Part shown: positions 23,802-34,956 of the stretch, one piece after another
Layout of the letters: each line of letters begins with the position of its first letter
How positions within the stretch are numbered: position 1 is the stretch's first letter
Assembly (NCBI GenBank): GCA_964023205.1
Contig: OZ026851.1
Location: forward strand, 13,061,637 to 13,125,636
Length of the DNA: 64,000 bases
Origin: Lutraria lutraria
Lineage: Eukaryota; Mollusca; Bivalvia; Venerida; Mactridae
Direction: 5' to 3'
Notes under the pieces: model-generated
What the model was told of the DNA's origin: nothing
The model's input: the letters and a program-made list of their open reading frames with translations, nothing else
Database searches by the model: none
Translations under genes and position numbers: made by a program

Positions 23802-24475
23802 GTCCAGTATATAAAGTATACAGTTAGTCAACTGTCCTGTTAATAAAGTATCCAGTAAGTCAAGTGTCCAGTATATAAAGTATACAGTTAGTCAACTGTC
23901 CTGTTAATAAAGTATCCAGTTAGTCAAGTGTCCAGTAAATAAAGTATCAAGATATTCAAGTGTCCAGTATATAAAGTATCAAGTTAGTCAAGTGTCCAGT
24001 AAATAAAGTATCAAGTTAGTCAAGTGTCCAGTAAATAAAGTATACAGTTAGTCAACTGTCCTGTTAATAAAGTATCCAGTAAGTCAAGTGTCCAGTATAT
24101 AAAGTATACAGTTAGTCAACTGTCCTGTTAATAAAGTATCCAGTAAGTCAAGTGTCCAGTATATAAAGTATACAGTTAGTCAACTGTCCTGTTAATAAAG
24201 TATCCAGTTAGTCAAATGTCCAGTAAATAAAGTATCAAGATATTCAAGTGTCCAGTATATAAAGTATCAAGTTAGTCAAGTGTCCAGTAAATAAAGTATC
24301 AAGATATTCAAGTGTCCAGTATATAAAGTATAAAGTTAGTCAAGTGTCCAGTAAATAAAGTATCAAGTTAGTCAAGTGTCCAGTAAATAAAGTATCAAGT
24401 TAGTCAAGTGTCCAGTAAATAAAGTATCAAGTCAGTCATTAGTGTCCAATAAATAAAGTATCAAGTTAGTCAAAT

Positions 24476-25019
24476 AGACTTTACATGGGGTACAAAATAT
24501 GTAAGGGTTACCTATTACAACAATGTAATTAAAGTTATCTGCAATCACAAAGTAAATTATAGAACATCAACATTGAGAGAGTACAAAATGTGCTTATAAG
24601 GGTCACCTTATATATAATTACAACAATACATTTTAAAGCATCAGAAAACATTACATTAAATAGTGAAAACAGGCAGTTAAAAGAGCAACAAAAAAAAACA
24701 CTAGAAAATCCAAGTAGGCATTTAACACATGAAGGTTTCCATATCTAAACGTTTTTCCATATTTGTTTCAATTTTGAACACAGTCCTCAGCTTTTACATT
24801 GTAAAAAATTATTTTCTTTGTGTTAACACAGAGTAGTATGTACTATTCAGTGAATGTTTAGGTGAGAAATAAATCTAATTGGATATCATCAAATACTAGT
24901 ATTATTTTACTTATACAAAAATGTACATTCAATCGCAAGCCATTGATAAAAACTCATTTCAATTATGTACTTTCAGTGATTATTGAACAATACCATTTTG
25001 TGCTCAACTTAACTTTTTT
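24476..25019. repeat. Right flank copy bordering the giant satellite
   Basis: 'ctttacatggggtacaaaatatgtaagggttacc', 'gagagtacaaaatg' and 'catcagaaaacatta' match the left flank at 7013-7260 in the same orientation. Past 24760 the two flanks diverge more. No gene is present. Confidence 0.75.
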
Positions 25020-26490
25020 TGTTAAGTAAATCAAGTGTCCATAACATCATATGTCCAGTAAATCAGGTGTCCAGTCAGTCAGGTGTCCAGTAATTTAAGT
25101 GTCCAATAAGTCAAGAGTCAGATAAATTAAGTGTCAGGTAGATTAAGTGTCAGGTAAATTAAGTGTCCAGTAAATTAAGTGTCCATAACGTCATATGTCC
25201 AGTACATCAAAAGTCCAGTTAGTCAAGTATCCTATTGATCAAGTGTTTTAAGTAAGTCAAGTGTCAAGTGATATATGTGAATATCAAGTCAACTGTTCTG
25301 TAAATGGAAATGTCCAGTAAATAAAGTGTCACATAAGCCAAGAGTTTAGTAAAGCATGTATCCTGTATGTAAGTGTCCAGAAAATTAAATGTCCAGTTAA
25401 TTAAGTGTCAAGTAAGCCAAGTGTCCATTAAGTCAGTAAGCCTAGTGTCCAGTAAGTCAAATGTCCAGTAGGTCTAGTTTCCAGTATGGCAAGTGTCCAG
25501 TAAGTCAAGTGTCCAGTAAGTCAAGTGTCCAGTAAGTCAAGAGTCCAGTAAGTCTAGTGTCCAGTTAGGCAGGTGTCCAGAAAGTCAAGAGTCCAGTAAG
25601 TCTAGTGTCCAGTTAGTCAAATGTCCAGTAGGTCTAGTTTCCAGTAAGGCAAGTGTCCAGTAAGTCAAGTGTCCAGTAAGTCAAGAGTCCAGTAAGCCTA
25701 GTGTCCAGTAAGTCAAATGTCCAGTAGGTCTAGTTTCCAGTAAGGCAAGTGTCCAGTAAGTCAAGTGTCCAGTAAGTCAAGAGTCCAGTAAGCCTAGTGT
25801 CCAGTAAGTCAAATGTCCAGTAAGTCAAGAGTCCAGTAAGTCTAGTGTCCAGTTAGGCAAGTGTCCAGAAAGTCAAGGGTCCAGTGGGTCTAGTTTCCAG
25901 TAAGGCCAGTGTCCAGTAAGTCAAGTGTCCAGTAAGCCTAGTGTCCAGTAAGTCAAGTGTCCAGTAGGTCTAGTTTCCAGTAAGGCAAGTGTCCAGTAAG
26001 TCAAGTGTCCAGTAAGTCTAGTGTCCAGTAAGTCAAGAGTCCAGTAAGTCTAGTGTCCAGTTAGGCAGGTGTCCAGAAAGTCAAGGGTCCAGTGGGTCTA
26101 GTTTCCAGTAAGGCCAGTGTCCAGTAAGTCAAGTGTCTGGTAAGTTAAATGTCCATTAAGTCAATTGTCCAGTAAGTCTAGTGTCCAGTAAGTCTTAGTG
26201 TCCAATTGATCAAGTGTTATAAGTCAAGTGTCAAGTGCTACATGTGAATATTAAGTCAAATGTTCTGTAAGTCGAGTGTCCAGTAAATGAAGTGTCCAGT
26301 AAGGCGAGTGTTCAGTAAACAAAGTGTCCAGTAAGGTGATAGTCCAGTAAATGAAGTGTCCAGTAAGGCGAATGTCCAGTAAGCCAGGCATTCAGTAAGT
26401 CAAGTGTCCAGTAAGTCTTGTGTATGGTCAATCAAGTGTCCAGTAAATAAAGTGCCCAGCTGTCCAGTAAATAAAGTGCCCAGCAATGCG
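25020..26490. repeat. Second satellite block, GTAAGTCAAGTGTCCA subfamily
   Basis: About 1.45 kb of 16-bp units related to the main array but of a distinct subfamily: GTCAAGTGTCCAGTAA repeats without the ATAAAGTATCC half-unit, with variants 'taggtctagtttcc' and 'taagcctagtgtcc'. A higher-order period of about 110-130 bp is visible between 25440 and 26120. It ends in 'aataaagtgcccagcaatg'. The overlapping open frames at 26400-26660 are repeat-derived at one end. Confidence 0.93.
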
Positions 26491-27735
26491 AGACATAGTG
26501 TCTCATTATTCTTATTAGAGGAATTTTTGTTTGTCCTGACAAAGCTTGTTTTGATACATTCTTCATCATACAACTTTTCAAGATTTTGTTTGATATTTAC
26601 TAGTTTTATTGTCATTTTTAAACCTATTATTTTGTTTAAATAATGGTGAACAAATATCATTGATTACATCATAGAATTGGTTAATGTTAGAATTAATATC
26701 ATCTATATTTTACATGTTTAAAACAGTCTGAGATAAAGTCTACCATGTGCAATAAAATAGTCCTTTTTTTTAATATTATCCAATTTTTAAACAAAAGATA
26801 TTTTTAACTTAATGTTCGTTTACATCATAAAATCATTGTGTAGGCTCATTTACAATATATTATTCATGTCGATAACAACAGAAAATGTATGCAACAGTGA
26901 TTACTGAAAATATATGGTTCATCAACAAAAACAGAACATATCAAACAATTTTTGTTTACAAAGTACACAATCAACGACTGAGCTAACAGCGGCTTTTACA
27001 CAATGTCATGTAAATTTACCTACATATATATAACATAACATAACAAATGCAGCGTCAGAAAATTACAGTACATTCAAGAACAGTCTCAACATATGAACAA
27101 AAACACAATTAAATACAGAAAATCATAAAGTAAAAAAAATCAAAGTACTGAAAGTACTGTCGGACTTGATATTTACCATACAAAGCAAAAAAGAGAAATG
27201 TGTACCCACATCGTTCGTGCCCATACAAATATTTTAAACATTAACACTTACGGACAGATTTTTCATTCATATTGTAATGCAAGTCATATGCATGTAGGTG
27301 AATGACATATGCTAGTGCTCTACTAGTCCCTTTGCTGGCAATACATTTTAGAAAAATCTCAACATATGAACAAAATCAGCCAGGGATATGTATATGAATA
27401 CATCACATTATTATTAGCAAGCAAAAATGAATACAGTAACACAATAACTGAAGAAATGTATCTACAGATTTTGTACAAAATCAAAGCACTGAAAGTACTC
27501 ATGGAAACTGAACATACATGGACAGACACTGTAACATGAAACAGGAACTAGTCTAACAATTGCATGGTGGATGTAGATAAACATAGTACTTACTGGTAGG
27601 TCTGCATGAAAATTCATGCACGCCGAGCGAGTGCCGGTTAAAGAAAGCTGAACTCGTAATGTACAGCTTTCCAAAAACTGTAATGGACTATTCTCAGACC
27701 ACTTTATTTGAAAGAGTCACCCTTGTAATATCTTA
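26491..27735. other. AT-rich spacer, nothing firm
   Basis: A weak duplication ('caacatatgaacaaaa' and 'atcaaag.actgaaagtact') recurs at about 27085-27160 and 27358-27500. No exon or RNA gene is supported, and the short minus-strand frame at 27462-27674 has no recognisable product. Confidence 0.4.
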
Positions 27736-28930
27736 ATAGCCATTATTATTAAGTTAGACGAGTCTGAGTCTATGAGACCGTAGATAAGTAACTGTTGGAT
27801 ACTTATAGTTATATACAATTAACCAGTCACTTACCGTTTTATACACACAGTCAGTGATTGGCTGTGCATATAACTGACTAAGTATTAATAACTAAAGTAG
27901 ATGTAAGTTACATCTGACCAAGTGTATATTACCCCTTCAGGGACTAAATGTATTTTCATAAGCATTATGTGAAAAACTAATCCAGCCGTTTACCTTATTA
28001 TACACATTGTCAGTGACTGTATATAATACTGTAAGTGACTGGCTAAATAACAAACTAGATGTATATAGCTGTGTAAGTATCTGACCAAGTAAGTGACAGT
28101 GTATATATAACTAGGTATATATTCAACAAGTTACGAACCAAGTGTGTAAGATAATGTAAGTGACTGGGTAATTGTGTGTTACTTAGTGTAAATAACTTGG
28201 TTATATACTGGCTAATTGTATGTTAATTAGTGTGTATATCTTGGTGACTGGCTAATAGTATGTTAATTAGTGTATATAACTTGAGGACTGGCTAATAGTA
28301 TGTTAATTAGTGTATGTTAATTAGTGTATATAACTTGATGAATGGCTAATTGTATGTTAATTAGTGTGTATAACTTGGTGAATGGCTAATTGTATGTTAA
28401 TTAGTGTATGTTAATTAGTGTATATAACTTGATGAATGGCTAATTGTATGTTAATTAGTGTATGTTAATTAGTGTGTATGACTTGATGAATGGCTAATTG
28501 TATGTTAATTAGTGTATGTTACTTAGTGTATGTAACTTGGTGAATGGCTAATTGTATGTTAATTAGTGTATGTAATTTGGTGACTGGCTAATTGTATGTT
28601 AATTAGTGTATGTTACTTAGTGTATGTTACTTAGTGTATATAACTTCGAAACATGACTAATTGTATGTCAATTAGTGTATATAACTTGGTGAATGGCTAA
28701 TTGTAAGTTAATAAGTGTATGTTAATTAGTGTATATAGCTTGGTGAATGGCTAATTGTATGTTAATTAGTGTATATAACTTGATGAATGGCTAATTGTAT
28801 GTTAATTATTGTATGTTAATTAGTGTATGTAACTTGATGACTTATTGTATGTCAATTAGTGTAAATAACTTGGTGAATGGCGAATTGTATGTTAATCAGT
28901 GTATGTCACTTAGTGTATATCACTTGTACG
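27736..28930. repeat. 40-bp tandem repeat with degenerate 5' shoulder
   Basis: From about 28140 the unit is GGCTAATTGTATGTTAATTA followed by 'gtgtgtataacttggtgaat' (40 bp). Many copies carry one or two extra 14-bp 'gtatgttaattagt' inserts. 27736-28140 holds looser relatives ('cagtgactggctaa', 'gtaagtgactgg'). The open frame at 28795-29037 is partly repeat-derived. Confidence 0.85.
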
Positions 28931-29872
28931 TACCAATAATGTTATCCTGCACTTTTATCAATTTGTCAAAACTGCATAATTTCACGGTCAATACAAACAT
29001 TTACTTTTTTCAACAATGTGACTTGATAATTTTGTAAGCTATATAATCAACTTCATTTTTTAACCGGTTGCTTAGCGTTTGTGAAAAACTTAAAATAAAA
29101 TTGAACATTCCCTTGCCATAAAATAAAAAGAAACTTTGGAATGCAGTACAATGCAAAAAATAAACGCATTCAGCGACCATGTAATTATTCAGCTTTGACA
29201 GTTTAATAAAATCACAATATATTTCATGTATATAACAAGGTAAGTGACTTGCTAATTGTATGTTGCTTAATGTTGTGAAGAATTGTTTTAACTATTTACT
29301 AAAACTGTACTGAAACAACTGATCACTCTAAGACAAAATGCAACCATGGTCCTGCTTTTATGAGGATCCATCAGCTGACAGAATGTCTAGTTCAAGAACA
29401 TGTGTATGAATTTAGCAAATAAGTGGGCACTTATTGAACATTGTTGAAAGATATACAAAGTAACTATGATACAATCTTAGCTAGCTAAGAGCATGTCTAT
29501 GAAACTAGAATTGGGACTAGTGTAATGTGTACATACCCTCAGGTAAGCATCTGATCCATACAGGAGCATCATGGGAAACTGTGAATATCACCTCAGCATA
29601 CATCTAGTTAATGAGCAATATTCAAGATCTCTGCATCATATCCAAGATCTCTGCATCATATCCAAGATCGCTGCATCAATATCCAAGATCTCTGCACCAT
29701 TCTACAAATAGAACATTTCAATTGTTAATTAAACTTAAAAAAAACTAAGCACAAATATAAAAAATAACTTGGTGCTTTTAAGTATTAAATGACGAACTAA
29801 GTTAGTACGGATCTGATTAAGTAAAGTTAAACCTGTCTTAGGGGTCACCTCTGAATAAAGGTCATGCTAAGT
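28931..29872. other. Spacer with a short 20-bp repeat
   Basis: Mostly featureless. At about 29618-29695 the motif 'atccaagatctctgcatcat' is repeated about four times with small changes. No gene was seen. Confidence 0.45.
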
Positions 29873-30160
29873 ATGCAAGTGCCTTACTTGGTATGCAAGT
29901 GCCTGATTAAATATTTTATTGACTAAATATGCAAGTGCCTGATTAAATATTTTATTGACTAAATATGCAAGTGCCTGATTAAATATTTTATTGACTAAAT
30001 AATTTATGCAAGTGCCTTGTTAAATATTTTATTGCCTAAATATGCAAGTGCCTGATTAAATATGTTATTGACTAAATATCCAAGTGCCTGATTAAATATT
30101 TTATTGACTAAATATGCAAGTGCCTGATTAAATATTTTATTGACTAAATATGTAACTGAC
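29873..30160. repeat. 36-bp tandem repeat, about 8 copies
   Basis: The unit is TGCAAGTGCCTGATTAAATA followed by 'ttttattgactaaata'. Copies are nearly identical apart from one with an insertion near 30000. Some show a short 5' form ('gcaagtgccttacttggta'). Confidence 0.88.
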
Positions 30161-30250
30161 TTACTTGAATATTAGTAAGTGACTAGCCCAATACATCAAT
30201 TGGGATTGAGTGAGAGTCATGTACTACACATTCATTAAATAAAAACTCAC

Positions 30251-30394
30251 CTCAAAGTCATGAATTCAACATATTGCTGACTGTCATTCTTGCTCTTATT
30301 GGCGTTGATCTGTGCTGGTAATTTATCGCACAAAAAAATCTCCCGAGCATAGTCTTATGTTTGAAGTGTCTTGTGTCTATCATTTACTAGTGAC
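30251..30394 (-). pseudogene. Broken duplicate of the exon at 33839-34018
   Basis: On the minus strand an acceptor TTTTGTGGTTACAG and a donor GAG|GTGAGT bound 144 bp. Within it, 'cacaagacacttcaaac', 'gataaattaccagcacag' and 'cagcaatatgttgaa' align with the intact exon 3.6 kb away, including the intron bases next to the acceptor. In the homologous frame the readable part (CDKLPAQINANKSKNDSQQY) is preceded by an in-frame TAA, and phase 0 also has stops. It is 36 bp shorter. This is most likely a decayed exon left by a local duplication. Confidence 0.6.
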
Positions 30395-30552
30395 CTGTAA
30401 CCACAAAATAATAAACTGTTATTGATTATGTTAGTACATAATATACCTACATATTTTGTATATCAAGATCAAGAGCTGGGACTCTAGATGAAGAATCACA
30501 GAAAGGTCTAAAGTACATCCAGCAGCGATAAAAATATATTTTCCTTCTTTAA

Positions 30553-31519
30553 TTGATACCGGTCAAAAAAGGGTTATTTTTGGTACAATTTATTGCAACA
30601 TTCAGTGCTGAAATAAAGGCCCAAGGAGGAGCAGTCGATAATATAAATGTCTTTGTTTTTAAAAATTCCCAATGCATTAAAGAAATTCCCAATTTGGGTC
30701 AGCATGTCGCAATTTTTCCCAATTCGTTCGGTACAAGAACCTTTCTGAAAGTTTCTCAATCCAGCAAAAAAACGAAACGCTGTCCAGGGTCTGATTAATT
30801 TCCTTGGTGAATAAGTCACCCCTATCATCTCTAGGTAGTTTCCTATGACAATCATTGTTTACTCATTAAAACATTGCTTTGAAACTGTGTCATAAGGTCT
30901 GCTGATATCAAGGTTTTCCTGTGATTTGACCTGGTGACCTAGATTTTGACCCTAGATGACCCAAGTTTAAACTTGTCCTACACATCATTAAGACAAACAT
31001 CTTTACGAGGTTTGATGAAGATCCAATAAAAACTGTGAAATCTACAAACATTTTAACACAATTTCGTGAAGATCCAATAAAAACTGTGACATCTACAATG
31101 TTAACAAAGTTTGCCTAAGATTTGACCTAGTGACCTAGTTTTTGACCCCAGATGACCCATGTTCGAACTTGTCTTACATATCATTAAGACAAACATTCTG
31201 ACAAGGTTTGGTGAAGATCCAACCAAAATTTGACATCTACAGTGTTAATAAACTTTTTCTAAGATTTGACCTGGTGACCTAGTTTTTTACCCCAAGTGAA
31301 CCATTTTCTAACTTGTCATTGATATCATTAGGACAAACAATCTGACAACGTTTGGTAAAGATCCAATGAAAAGATTTGACCTGGTGACCTACTTTTTGAC
31401 CCCAGCTAAAACATGTTCGAATACGTCCCACATATCATTAAGACAAACATTCTGACAAGGTTTGGTGAAGATCAAACTAAAACAGTGACTTTTAGAGTGT
31501 TCACAAGACTTTCCAGCAA
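30553..31519. repeat. Interspersed-repeat block, copy 1 of an 854-bp tandem duplication
   Basis: 30666-31519 is repeated at 31520-32373 with very few changes (for example acattTtaac against acattCtaac). The content is a chain of about 110-bp units 'gacctggtgacctag..gaccc..gatgacccatgttcgaacttgtc..cattaagacaaacat', a common bivalve dispersed repeat. It is preceded by a fragment with 'attcccaatttgggtcagcatg'. Open frames across it are by-products. Confidence 0.85.
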
Positions 31520-32373
31520 TTCCCAATGCATTAAAGAAATTCCCAATTTGGGTCAGCATGTCGCAATTTTTCCCAATTCGTTCGGTACAAGAACCTTTCT
31601 GAAAGTTTCTCAATCCAGCAAAAAAACGAAACGCTGTCCAGGGTCTGATTAATTTCCTTGGTGAATAAGTCACCCCTATCATCTCTAGGTAGTTTCCTAT
31701 GACAATCATTGTTTACTCATTAAAACATTGCTTTGAAACTGTGTCATAAGGTCTGCTGATATCAAGGTTTTCCTGTGATTTGACCTGGTGACCTAGATTT
31801 TGACCCTAGATGACCCAAGTTTAAACTTGTCCTACACATCATTAAGACAAACATCTTTACGAGGTTTGATGAAGATCCAATAAAAACTGTGAAATCTACA
31901 AACATTCTAACACAATTTCGTGAAGATCCAATAAAAACTGTGACATCTACAATGTTAACAAAGTTTGCCTAAGATTTGACCTAGTGACCTAGTTTTTGAC
32001 CCCAGATGACCCATGTTCGAACTTGTCTTACATATCATTAAGACAAACATTCTGACAAGGTTTGGTGAAGATCCAACCAAAATTTGACATCTACAGTGTT
32101 AATAAACTTTTTCTAAGATTTGACCTGGTGACCTAGTTTTTTACCCCAAGTGAACCATTTTCTAACTTGTCATTGATATCATTAGGACAAACAATCTGAC
32201 AACGTTTGGTAAAGATCCAATGAAAAGATTTGACCTGGTGACCTACTTTTTGACCCCAGCTAAAACATGTTCGAATACGTCCCACATATCATTAAGACAA
32301 ACATTCTGACAAGGTTTGGTGAAGATCAAACTAAAACAGTGACTTTTAGAGTGTTCACAAGACTTTCCAGCAA
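31520..32373. repeat. Copy 2 of the 854-bp tandem duplication
   Basis: Starts at the same 'attcccaatgcattaaag' as copy 1 and ends at 'cacaagactttccagcaat', where copy 1 also ended (31508 and 32361 mark the matching strings). Near-identity implies a recent event. Confidence 0.88.
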
Positions 32374-32704
32374 TCAGCCATGGCAGGGTTTTTTCTCGGT
32401 ATTTTGGGAATATGACCCATACCCTTGGGATTGGGAATTTTCGCGGTGTTTTAATCAAAATTGGGGAAATGTATAACTACAATTTTTGCAATGTTCAACT
32501 TATTCTCCCAAAAAACAGTAGCATAATAAGGTATTTACTACCAATAGTGATGTTAATGAACTTATAAAATTAATAAAAAAAACATTTACTTATTTTTTGA
32601 TTGGGAATTTTTGTCTGTGAATTGGGAAAAAAAGATACTATTTTCCATTGGGAATATGACCGAACTTCTGCTATAAAATCGCCTCCAAAAAATCCCTGCC
32701 TGGT
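32374..32704. mobile_element. About 325-bp inverted-repeat element within the repeat chain
   Basis: The left end GGCAGGGTTTTTTCTCGG (near 32382) and the right end, reverse complement GGCAGGGATTTTTTGGAGG (near 32700), form short imperfect inverted repeats. The interior has 'ttgggaat' strings on both sides. After it, the 'gatctagtttttgacc' repeat chain resumes in phase, which supports an insertion. No open frame is present. Confidence 0.6.
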
Positions 32705-33040
32705 GATCTAGTTTTTGACCGTAGATGACCCATGTTCCAACTTGTCCAAGATAGAATAAAGACTAACATACTGACAAGGTTTCATGAAGATCCATTAAAA
32801 CAGTGACTTCTAGAGTGTTCACAAGGTTTTCCCTTAATTTGCCCTGGTGTCCTAGTTTTTGACCCCAAGTGACCCATTATCGAACTCGTCCGAAATTTTG
32901 TCGAAATTAACATACTGACTCAGTTCTGTGAAAATTGAACTAAAATGTGTTCCCCTAGTATGTTTACGAAGTAAAATTCGACGGCGCACGACGCCGGACA
33001 ATGACACACAGTGCTCTGTGAGCTAAAAACTCACGCATAA
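32705..33040. repeat. Continuation of the bivalve interspersed repeat
   Basis: Further 'gacctagtttttgacc..gtgacccat' units, ending in the characteristic 'gacggcgcacgacgccggacaatgacacac..gctctgtgagct' tail. Confidence 0.75.
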
Positions 33041-33119
33041 TTTTATATGTATAACAATGATAAAGTCCTTTATTTTTAAATAACTCACACACATAATAAA
33101 TAACAAGAAGTGTTTGTGA

Positions 33120-33450
33120 AACACTGATACCTCCTATTTTAGCCTGGATAGCAAGACGTTGACCTTTGTGCTATTGAACTTACAATAATAATTATTAAGA
33201 AATGAATGACCAACTTCCCAACCAAATCTGAGGACCTAAGGCCAAATCGTTCTTTAGTTGTTTATCAGACAATGCTTTTGTACTGAAGGTCACTGTGACC
33301 TTGACCTTTTACATGCTGACCTAAAATCAATAGGGGTCATCTACATGTGATGACCAACCAGCCAAAGAAATCTGGAAGAGCTTAGGCCAAATCGTTCTCT
33401 AGTTATTGGCCAGACAAGGTTTGGTTACGGACACTTTTCTTCGAGAGGGA
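33120..33450. repeat. Mollusc interspersed repeat, opposite orientation to 2965
   Basis: 'gtcactgtgaccttgacctttt', 'aataggggtcatctacatgtga' and 'gccagacaaggtttggtta' are the reverse complement of blocks at 2990-3190. Two sub-copies of 'ggccaaatcgttct.tagtt' are visible. 33460-33680 is an AT-rich spacer with 'aataataataaag' runs. Confidence 0.7.
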
Positions 33451-33838
33451 GCATAACAATAAAGTTATTATATTTGTAAACAACTTGCAAATATGATAAT
33501 AATAAAATTACTCTATTCTTAAATAACGGACACATTTAATACCAATAATAAAGTGAGTATACATGTATAATTTTTTAATAACTTACACACATAATAATAA
33601 TAATAAAGTGACTGTACTATCTTTCTAAATCTACATAGAAATTTCACGGTACACAACTGTTACTAAACAGATCAATAATTAATAAGCATGTGATCTAAGT
33701 ACCACATATTCTTCCTACTTTGACCACATACATCATAAAACTCTTGGAATCTTTTTTGCAGATACCTAATACATGTACGCCTATATTGATTAAGAACAAG
33801 TGTTTCATGTAATGCTCAATCATTGAATAAAGTCTTAC

Positions 33839-34018
33839 CTTAAATCCATTAATTGTCACATATTGCTTGCTGTTGCTTTCGCTCAAATTTGAGTCAAATT
33901 GTGTTGGTAGTTTATCACCATGAATGATTCGTCCAAATCTCCCAAACAAATTTAGGTTTGAAGTGTCTTGTGCATGCTTACAGCTTTGATTGAAGACTGT
34001 TTCGTATGTCCACGCTAT
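33839..34018 (-). CDS. Internal exon of an unidentified protein
   Basis: On the minus strand the acceptor ATCATTATGTGGTTACAG and the donor AAG|GTAAGACT frame 180 bp that read open in phase 0 as exactly 60 codons. Recognisable stretches are TYETVFNQSCKHAQDTS, LFGRFGRIIHGDKLP and SNSKQYVTINGFK. I do not recognise the family. A degenerate copy with the same splice-site context lies at 30251-30394, which argues that this was a functional exon, duplicated locally. No confident neighbouring exon of the same gene was found in the window, so the rest may lie beyond repeats or be lost. Confidence 0.45.
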
Positions 34019-34039
34019 CTGTAACCACATAATGATAAA

Positions 34040-34680
34040 CTAAGTAAATGAAATCAACTGCATCACCATATAAACATTTTGTACCTGTACAAACACGAAG
34101 TAAGAAACTTTTTATGAAACCTCAGGTCAAAACTCAATATCAAAACTCAGTGGAGATTTCAGCTTTCTGAGTTCGTTCTTCGTTGGGATTGAATTTCAAG
34201 CGCGTTTATTAAATACGTAAGCGACCCAACGACCGGATGTTTACGTTTCGTCCGTCTTCACTTAAGCAAATAATAATGAAGGAGGAAGCTGTATTGAAGT
34301 CTTCATATCAATTTTATAAAACATACATCACTGTGTAGTGTGTTCATGCTTCAATTTGATTAATGTTAAACTTTACTAAGAATTAAAATAGCAATTACCT
34401 CTCACAAGTCTTTGATAATGATGGCCTTAACATTCTGCCGTCGTGAACCGAGCCAAGCCATGTAGCCGCTTGAATATATGATTACAACACGTCTGTGAAT
34501 ATATTAAATCAATCACTAAATAGTTGTAAAATTTCTTATCATATACGTCACGTGATGGCCATGTTTGTTGTAACAAAGTTATAATTCACCGAAAGTTATT
34601 GTCAATAATTAATGCACTGAATTATGTGTAAATATTGCAGTATTGTTTGTTTGTTTCAGTTTTACGCCCCTTTCAACAGC
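34040..34680. other. Spacer, nothing recognised
   Basis: No repeat or exon was found. The segment 34160-34260 is less AT-rich than its surroundings and could be a first exon or promoter of the minus-strand gene, but no signal confirms this. Confidence 0.3.
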
Positions 34681-34760
34681 CAGTCATATGAGGCGGCGGA
34701 CAGTATACCTAATCATCGTTCCTGGGAAGAACCAGTACGAGACTCCCATCCTCCGTAAGC
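34681..34760 (-). repeat. Partial copy of a tRNA-derived SINE body
   Basis: The string 'cagtcatatgaggcgg.cggacag' through 'gggaagaaccagtac.agactcc.atcctccgtaagc' repeats at 34984-35060. This copy lacks the tRNA-like head, so it is truncated. Confidence 0.65.
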
Positions 34761-34956
34761 AAATGCCTATACTATTTCATATAAAGAGACATGGTCGTTA
34801 GCTAGGCTTGAACATAGTCCAAATAATTAGACTGTTTGTGACGGCGAAACACTTTCAACTTGGCCCCATCCGTAAATATGCAGATCTGTGTAACGCTGAC
34901 AGGATTGCCCTTCAGGATTCGTTCACGAAATCGGTCAACCGAAAAGCTGAAATGAT

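Larger units (their letters stand above)
7480..24470. repeat. 17-kb hierarchical satellite, 16-bp basic unit
   Basis: The basic units are GTCAAGTGTCCAGTAA and ATAAAGTATCCAGTTA, both 16 bp, usually alternating as a 32-bp dimer. Subfamilies differ by region: 'gtttctcaagcgtac' and 'gtttgtcaag' variants before 9.2 kb, 'ccagtaaataaag' from 9.9 to 12.6 kb, and 'tgtatataaagtatcaagatattc' from 13.0 kb on. Higher-order units of 136 bp and 6,815 bp are superimposed. The unit is rich in stops (TAA) and not a multiple of three, so the array is non-coding. It is broken only by the inverted-repeat element at 9205-9840 and a divergent spacer near 12.6-13.0 kb (and its duplicate at 19.4-19.8 kb). Confidence 0.97.

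Noticed and set aside
7480..24470. Assigning the array as centromeric or telomeric
   Set aside because: No telomere motif is present and nothing in sequence shows kinetochore function; left only as a testable idea.
7480..26490. CRISPR-like regular repeats
   Set aside because: Units are contiguous 16-bp tandem monomers with no unique spacers, and the genome is eukaryotic.
26400..26660. Overlapping opposite frames at the end of the second satellite block
   Set aside because: Half of each is satellite sequence and they overlap almost completely on opposite strands.
30553..32476. Repeated minus- and plus-strand frames of 70-106 codons
   Set aside because: They lie in interspersed repeats and recur only because of the 854-bp duplication; no domain or splice context.
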